Made by a program: the position numbers and the translations under genes
The notes under the pieces: generated by a model
Database searches by the model: none
What the model was told of the DNA's origin: nothing
The model's input: the letters and a program-made list of their open reading frames with translations, nothing else
Shown here: positions 57,823 to 64,000 of the stretch, in pieces
How positions within the stretch are numbered: position 1 is the first letter of the stretch
How the letters are laid out: each line of letters starts with the position of its first letter
From: Rhyzopertha dominica
Lineage: Eukaryota > Arthropoda > Insecta > Coleoptera > Bostrichidae
Reading direction: 5' to 3'
Length of the DNA: 64,000 nucleotides
Assembly: GCA_025024175.1 (NCBI GenBank)
Contig: QCXZ01000041.1
Coordinates: 23,121,786 to 23,185,785 of the forward strand

Positions 57823-60042
57823 TATTGTTGTGATTGTACCAATAAACATAAGACGCCTTTACTTTTAACTGCGACCGACACGGGCACCACATCGTTAACA
57901 TAAGCAGACAACAAGGACAAAACTCGTTTGACAATCAACAAAAATAGCAGTTCAATTTGTTACAACACCATAGCGACGTACGCTAACAACGGCAAAAGCC
58001 ACGACCCACTTACTTGACTCGTTTTTTTATGAACGCTCGTTATATTTGATGCGCAAGCAATAAATGTTATAAAAAGTATTATTATGTTAAAATATATTGC
58101 TTACATTTTGTCTAATATATATGTAGTCATGTATCAATCTTAACAAATCACACCCGAGTTTAATTTTCTAGACGTATAAAAATTAATCAAGATCAATTCA
58201 GGTCGGACTGCTATGTGGAAATTACTCTCGAATTAAAGGCATTAGAAAGAATCGTATCAGCTTCGCTGTCGTAACTTTTTCATAGTAAATTAAATGACAA
58301 CCAGAGTTTCACACAAAAACATATAAAAAATATGATTTTGAACGTTTACCCCCTCCTCCCAAAAATCTTGTGGCATTTCATAATAGTTCTCGGCTTATAG
58401 AGAACGTAAGTGCTCTTCGATGTTCCTGCATGTGCCGCAATGTACTGTACTGTATTTGTTTTTGCATCTTTACTATTTCATTTGAAATGTCCCGCGTGGT
58501 TTACTGAAGAACTCATAAATTTCGAATTTATCATACAATCTCTTTAATGTAGGAAATAAAGACTTATTTTGCAGCTTGGATAGCATTTCAATTACACGCT
58601 ATGTAGCACTCGACAAAAGCGCGCTTTTCCCAACTTGGATGATTAATAAAAAGACACTTTTCTAACTAAATATCGAGGTATAAAGGATTAACCGATTGGC
58701 ATTTATACAGAGAAATGGCTATAACTCTTACTTTTAAAAAAATCATATTAAATTTTACATCGTTGAGAAGCTTAAAATAGCCGTTTTTCTAGCCATATAC
58801 AACTATGGTTTGTACCTATTTCAGAAAATGCAAGTTTGTATCACATCTTGAGTATGACTTACTTGCAAATTGAATGACATTATTTGATTGGATTCGTCAT
58901 TTTCTACAACTTTTGTATTTACACTTTTTACGTAAAATAAAAGCAACGACGTTGGAGAAAAAGATATCGCCCAAATTGTTCTTGTTTTCAAAATATATAG
59001 TAAGCCATCAATCTTTTTTTTAAATCCAGAGTACGCATTAAATTAGGGCCAAAAAAATGCAATGTTTAATTTTAACCTGCCTTCTTTTTGTTTTAATAGC
59101 GCTTCATACACGTNCCTTTNAAAGCTATCCATGCGGTTATACTACTTTTGTTTCAGTGTCGTCCGTTCGATTACGTTTGTTCATTAAACTGCAACAAATC
59201 TGTAGTGATCACAGCAAATCCAATATCCTGACGTTATAATCCACGTTACTGACCGTACCACTGCAACGGTTTACGTGGTCTGGGTGAGCGACCGGTCGGA
59301 AATGGACACATAATTGCACATGTAAAATTAAATTGCGCTGCTAATGAGGCTGTGGGGGTTCAAAACCGCTGATTAGAGGATGCCCCCATGCAGACCCAAC
59401 GGTTTTCCTAAAAAACAAAAAGGAAACTGTTGATGTAAACAGTCCTGTGCACGCAAATACGCTTTTCAAATCGAATTTGATCATGTGTGTCGAAAAACAA
59501 TTTCGTTAATTAGAGTTTAAATGCAGCTGACACGACAGGTCCTGTGATTGCGGCTAAATGTAGCTCTAGAGGATGATAAATAAATTATTCGTTGCTTGAT
59601 GATCACATTGCAAAATATTTTTGCATACAAAATAAATACAGATAAATACAAATACAGTATGACTTTGCACTATGAGACACTTTCCATATAACAGATAATC
59701 AATCATCCATGTGGGGGTTTGACTAAGTAGCTAGTGCAGCACTAGAATTGCTATTGATTGGGTAAAGACTAATATATTTATTTATATAAGGATTTGAAGA
59801 TAATATATCCACACAATCGGAAATGTACCGCTATTGTAAAACATTTTGTAGGTCACATAATGCTTGTTGAATGCAGTGCTTATTGCTCAATATCGGGTAT
59901 TTTATTAGACAATTCATCAAGTCGCTTATGATTTGTTGACGGATTAGCGCCAAAAAGTATGTAATTCTTACTTACTACTAATATAATCTGTCAGTGTTAT
60001 GTTAAACGCGGACAAACTCCACTCAACCACGAACATTTACAG
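57823..60042. other. Non-coding; balanced island at about 59230-59560
   Basis: AT-rich sequence with one balanced stretch at 59230-59560. Ambiguous bases at 59114 and 59120. No domain or repeat was recognised. Confidence 0.35.
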
Positions 60043-60044
60043 TA

Positions 60045-60846
60045 GAGTTCGGAATAATCGGATGATTGAAAGAATCGGAATGTTCCGATTCCGAAGACGT
60101 TAATAATGGGAATAATATTCGCAATCGGAATAAAATGGGCGAAGCGTCNGTCAGAATAGAATCGACACCGCGCGTCGCCTTAGTTCGGTATCTTTTACAT
60201 GTATGTTGCGTAAAACTATACTTTTTAACTTACCAAAAATTGCATACGGCGTGAATACGTCATTTCTGTATTCTGTATAAAATTTCAATGAGATCTTGTT
60301 ATCGGTGCTCAATTTTATTCTCATATTATTTTTTGTAAACGTTATTGAAATTAAAAGCTAACGTCATGTTAATAGCGACAATGGTTATAATAATTAAGCA
60401 ACTCACTGCTTCTGTCAGACAGAATCCTATTGAAGTTTACACAATTTTACACGTTTTTGTATTTGAAAATAATATTACGGAAAGTAGCGCGTGAAAAAAC
60501 GACATCAATACCAAGCAGGCGTAGGCGATCATGTATTTCGATAGGTTTCCAAGTTCTGATATTATAACTTGCCTATGTTTTGGTATTGTATTCTACTTTT
60601 TTTGTATTTGTATTTGAACGAATATATACATAACCCACCTTCCTTGCGCGAGTTGTTTCCTATTCCGATTCTAGTTATATTCCGATTCCAGTAGAAAGTT
60701 TCCATCGCATCATCGGTATGACAGTAAGCGCGAACCGTGTGCGCGGTGAAAATAATCGTATTCCTAATATTCTGAAATAATCGGAATCATCCGAATATTT
60801 GAATAATCGGAAACATTCCGAATACTAATTCGGATAGTCCCAACTC
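60045..60846 (-). mobile_element. TA-flanked terminal-repeat element, copy 3 (~800 bp)
   Basis: Opposite-orientation full-length relative of 17249-18026. It starts GAGTTCGGAATAATCGG and ends GTCCCAACTC, with TA on both sides (60043-60044, 60847-60848). The inner order of segments matches copy 1 in reverse, including GTGAAAAAACG, the ATGTATTTCGATAGG region and AATTGCATACGGCGTGA. One ambiguous base at 60150. Extra GGAATCGG-type repeats near 60770-60840. Confidence 0.8.
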
Positions 60847-60848
60847 TA

Positions 60849-61965
60849 ATTTACAGTGGACAGAAAGCGTCTAAAGGTCTACTATTAAACGTAAGCTCTC
60901 GAACGAGCTGTAGTACAGGGTATCTATAAATGATTCATACATCGCGGGCGCTTGTGGAAATTATAAATTAGATCAATTTGCCGCCTTTCGGGAAAGTGGA
61001 CACGATGACGATTTTTGAATTATTTTATATATTTTAATATGGAAAAACGTGTAGGAGTGTGTATTTTCAACATATTCTGTAGTGTTTTGTGGGATAATCA
61101 ACTTTGGATTGCAGAAACCTCACATTTCGGAGCTGTGAGGTGATATTGATCTGCAACTTTCAGTACTATTGCCGCGCATATTGTAGCTTGGCAGCAGTTA
61201 TTAAAAGGCGGCACAAAGAATTCAGGAATCAACGCCGCCTGCTTTTCCAGCTTCGACCATACACTAAAGTGTTTTCGATAAAAAAAAACATTTTTATGAA
61301 GCAACATACGATAAACTATTATGTCAAAGTCATAAGCATTTGATGACGTTTTTAAATTAAACCCGTTATATTTAATATAGTCGCGGTTGCTGACAGTGGT
61401 AGTGAACGCACGCGACCGTACTCTACTCTTTTATTTGTCTAAAAGATAAACAACTGAATACTTTACATCTAGTCAATATTAAGCGGTCTTTTGTAAGTCG
61501 ACAGGTGGCTAGTGATTGTGCTAGAACAGTATAGTTAATCATCCACTTAATAAAAATCCTGTAGCAAAATGGTTGACTAACATAATAATTACGTGTGTTG
61601 AATGTGTATGATTAGCAATGATTATTTTTCTGTATTCAAGCCGATATTCTATAGAATAAATACACCAAATTAGAGTAAGCTCTAAAACCAAACTCTTGCC
61701 ACAACACACAGCAAAGGTGTTCCAGCTGTATAATACCTATAAACACAGTACATGCACTTAAATATATCCGTAGAGAAATCACAAATTGAATTAACGTAAT
61801 ATAGGCGATTCAAGCTAAGCGATACGCAGTCTAGCGGCAGAATTTTGAACTACGTATAAACAGTAGTTCTCCTTTTATGTGTGTACTTCTGCATGCATTA
61901 TTAGACGGTTGAGGATAAACGAGTTGCGGTAATATTTGTGTTTCGGCGGTAGTTAAAAGTAAATC
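60849..61965. other. Non-coding sequence upstream of the THAP fragment
   Basis: No recognisable motif. Overlapping opposite-strand frames at 61098-61343 look like mirror readings. It could contain the promoter of the THAP gene or element, but I see no clear signal. Confidence 0.3.
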
Positions 61966-62340
61966 GTGCTAAAAATGAATAATACAAAAGTAAAACGAAA
62001 AGTCGAAAGCAATAATAAAACGTTTTGTTGCGTTTATGGGTGTTACTCCAAAGCACAGCGGCAAAGGGATGTTAGCTTTCATTACTTCCCCAAGAAAGGA
62101 ACCAGAATGGTATCAAGGACTAATAAACTAGGCAATACAGAGAAAATTGAGTTATACAATGAAAGTATGCTCGTTACATTTTCAAGACTTAGATTTTATA
62201 TCTTCGAAAACTGATAAGTAGTTGATATCTGCATTGTGTGTTGTAATTAAACTATTTTGATGTAGAAGTAAAGAGGAGATGCCTCAAGAAAGATGCCATA
62301 CCATCCCTAAATCTACCAATGGTATACTTGAATGATAGGT
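61966..62340 (+). pseudogene. THAP-type zinc-finger fragment, frameshifted
   Basis: The frame from the ATG at 61966 reads a basic start and then CCVYGCYSKAQRQRDVSFHYFPKK (residues 21-44): the C-x(3)-C plus FHxFP pattern of a THAP domain, a DNA-binding C2CH finger found in P-type transposases and host regulators. The second half, VCSLHFQDLDF with the C-x2-H pair, is in the next frame (62156-62221), so one frameshift lies between about 62110 and 62160. Farther on, 62268-62317 encodes KRRCLKKDAIPSLNLP, the segment that commonly follows THAP domains. A gap of about 48 bp bounded by GT and AG could be a small intron. It may be a transposase relic or a damaged first part of a host gene. Confidence 0.7.
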
Positions 62341-62666
62341 TATGGGGTTGCTGATGTATTATATACGACAATTAATACTTACTCGTTAAAGTTTTACAAC
62401 CGCACAGAATAAGATGGCNNGNATTTAGAACTTCTTCACCTTCCCTTGTACATCTTGAAGCGGTAGTAGCTTCCAAAAACGTAGAAACCTCTATTAAACT
62501 TAGACGCATTTCGTACGGCACACCACGCTGATCGTGCTAGCGCGCGTAAATATTAATTTGAATCGCCAATAGTAGGCGAGGGTGAATGCTTTCAGCGTCC
62601 ATAATATAAGATAATATTTTCTCGGAAAGATCGCTGTCTCTTAAAAACACTGACAAAAAATTATAA

Positions 62667-62706
62667 GTCTGAAGTTTCGATTACACCTGTAATCTTTGTC
62701 AAAGAC
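62667..62706 (-). ncRNA. Hammerhead-like motif, left arm of palindrome
   Basis: Minus strand: GTCT, core TTGACAA, one unpaired base, GATTACA/TGTAATC stem, GAA, ACTT (from ACGT), C, then AGAC pairing with GTCT. Core changes at two positions and the altered stem III suggest it is inactive. Confidence 0.4.
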
Positions 62707-63014
62707 GAAGAATCTCAAAATTTGCCTGACACAAGTTCAAACAAAATTTTGAAAGTAAATAAATCACCAAGGAAGTGAGACGTCATAGAAACAACGTGCA
62801 AACCTAATAGAAAAGAACCTAACGACGAGAAAGGAACTACCTACCACTAGATATATACGTGTATATCTAGTGGTAGGTAGTTCCTTTTTCGTCGTTAGGT
62901 TCTTTTCTATCAGGTTGGCACGTTGTTTCTATGACGTCTCGCTTCCTTCGTGATTTGTTTATTTACTTTCCAAATTTTGTTTGAACTTGTGTCAGGCAAA
63001 TTTTGAGGTTCTTC

Positions 63015-63054
63015 GTCTTTGACAAAGATTACAGGTGTAATCGAAACGTCAGAC
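63015..63054 (+). ncRNA. Hammerhead-like motif, right arm of palindrome
   Basis: GTCT, TTGACAA, one unpaired base, stem II GATTACA/TGTAATC closed by a 2-base GG loop, GAA, palindromic ACGT, C, then AGAC, which pairs perfectly with GTCT. It has all three stems and a GTC cleavage triplet, but the core differs from CTGANGA at two positions. Confidence 0.5.
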
Positions 63055-63116
63055 TTATAATTTTTTGTCAGTGTTTTCAAGAGACAGCGATCTTTCCGAG
63101 AAAATATTATCTTGTA

Positions 63117-64000
63117 ATATAGTAGGATATGCCATTATACAAAAGAGGCGGTGAACCTAAACGTCTAAAATAGGTAAACTGCAACTGCACTGTTACAAAC
63201 GAAATACAATCTTTTATTTATTTTCTTTTTTTCGTTTTATTTCATAATATATTCTTTCACCCGTTCAAGAATGAGAGTAAATTCACCACATTAGGAAAGC
63301 AGTAGTGAGTCCTAAAGTACACAAAAGACCAAAAATATGAGAATACTTATACCGCAGATAGAGAACAAATATTCATCGTATTTTAAAACGTATCCTCGGT
63401 AAAAAGGTTTTTCCTGCAGCAGCAAAAACTCAACACAATAGGAACACGCCAAGGTAATACGTATCTACATACATAAGAGAATGCATGAAACAGTGTATAC
63501 AAGATAAGACAAAACTGTGGCACAGAAGAAGAAAAAAGCGTTCGGGCTTACCAAATGTATAAGGAAATAAATTGCAGAAACTGTGTAAAAGAAATAAGAA
63601 AAGACACTGTCACATTACACTAAACATAAAGAAATTCAAAAGTAGCTTGGAAGAAACTATGCAAGAACAATTCAATGAAATAGGCTAATAGAATCCTAAA
63701 CGACCTCGAATACAATAGTTTCACAAGAGCAACAGCAGAAACGCTGGAAGACGTGGAAAGAAGTGTAGCAATATAAAATTAGGAGAACCTTAGAAAATCT
63801 CCGATAGAATACCTAATGCCCGCAGACCAGAAATATCCAACAAAGTATCATTGCCGTATCTAAATTTCGAGCAAGAGGAATGCATAAATATATACTTAAT
63901 CACACAAATAACTGTTGACACCATCATACAAGTGCAATCTTAACGGGACGCCTGTAAATTACAAGAAAACGATCAATAAGGAGGACCTAAATCTATACCC
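63117..64000 (+). repeat. A-rich stretch; dispersed family R fragment at the window edge
   Basis: From about 63910 to the edge, the plus strand has GTTGACACCATCATACAAG, then AGGACCTAAATCTATAC, the same segments in the same order as the minus strand of 47900-48040. Upstream, 63380-63860 is A-rich and coding-like, with readable pieces such as AWKKLCK and ATAETLEDVERS across frames, but no family motif. It is probably the coding part of the same element family, cut by the window end. Confidence 0.4.

Larger units (their letters stand above)
62601..63116. repeat. Nearly spacerless palindrome (~516 bp) of two inverted tails
   Basis: Inverted arms of about 255 bp meet at about 62858 with almost no loop (CTAGATATA against TATATCTAG around TACGTG). 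The arms differ by scattered substitutions and 1-bp indels. The outer ends read AAGATAATATTTTCTCGG and its complement. Each arm contains a hammerhead-like motif (62667-62706 minus; 63015-63054 plus), as in the 3.7-kb hairpin but with a different sequence. I infer two inverted tails of another PLE subfamily. Confidence 0.85.

Noticed and set aside
1..64000. CRISPR array, operon, phage or plasmid features
   Set aside because: The only regular array is the ~147-bp satellite, whose units have no spacer structure. There are no closely packed genes or bacterial ribosome sites, and all elements recognised are of animal type.
1..64000. tRNA or rRNA genes
   Set aside because: I looked for internal promoter box B-type sequence and rRNA-like stretches and saw none convincing. 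A covariance-model scan would be needed to exclude them.

Overview
The window looks like AT-rich, non-coding DNA from a large arthropod genome, most likely an insect. That rests on the families of mobile element present and on the absence of any operon-like or densely coding stretch. The species cannot be named from the sequence. I see no intact host protein gene and no tRNA or rRNA gene. The window reads as intergenic or deep intronic DNA filled with transposon relics, foldback (inverted-repeat) elements and short repeats. Scattered between them are a few islands of balanced base composition that could be unique regulatory sequence.

Layout. 3.7-4.0 kb: a hairpin made of two inverted retroelement tails. 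6.3-9.3 kb: a 3.1-kb element with 530-bp inverted arms. 10.7 and 16.6 kb: short hairpins. 11.6-13.8 kb: a pogo-like DNA transposon with terminal inverted repeats and TA target duplication, carrying broken transposase pieces and a PHD-type finger, with a second hairpin nested inside. 17.2-18.0, 31.0-31.2 and 60.0-60.8 kb: three copies of one short TA-flanked element. 22.2-23.2 kb: a Penelope-like retroelement (PLE) relic with reverse transcriptase, GIY-YIG and tail. 25.8-30.4 kb: the most striking object, a 4.6-kb foldback element whose two arms are inverted satellite arrays of ~147-bp units. 34.3-39.5 kb: further PLE pieces (GIY-YIG, ribozyme-bearing tail, reverse transcriptase) interleaved with another foldback family. 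41.1-41.5 kb: endonuclease fragment of a non-LTR retrotransposon. 42.5-43.9 kb: an internally deleted Tc1/mariner element with DD82E spacing. 47.6-51.2 kb: two copies of a dispersed family that recurs at the right edge. 54.4-55.7 kb: decayed reverse transcriptase of a non-LTR element. 56.9-57.8 kb: another foldback element. 62.0-62.3 kb: a frameshifted THAP zinc-finger fragment. 62.6-63.1 kb: a nearly spacerless palindrome.

Common thread. The tails of the PLE relics, and the arms of several hairpins, carry a hammerhead-ribozyme-like core: CTGANGA, a short stem-loop, GAA, then a 4-base palindrome as stem III. In the best copies a complementary stem I lies exactly where a hammerhead needs it. 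PLEs in other animals are known to carry such ribozymes. Here this suggests that several otherwise anonymous hairpins are inverted pairs of PLE tails. The 25.8-30.4 kb foldback is the other candidate for an undescribed element: it has no visible transposase, every satellite unit contains a near-copy of the element's own terminal sequence, and the element is flanked by GTCTAGAC on both sides.
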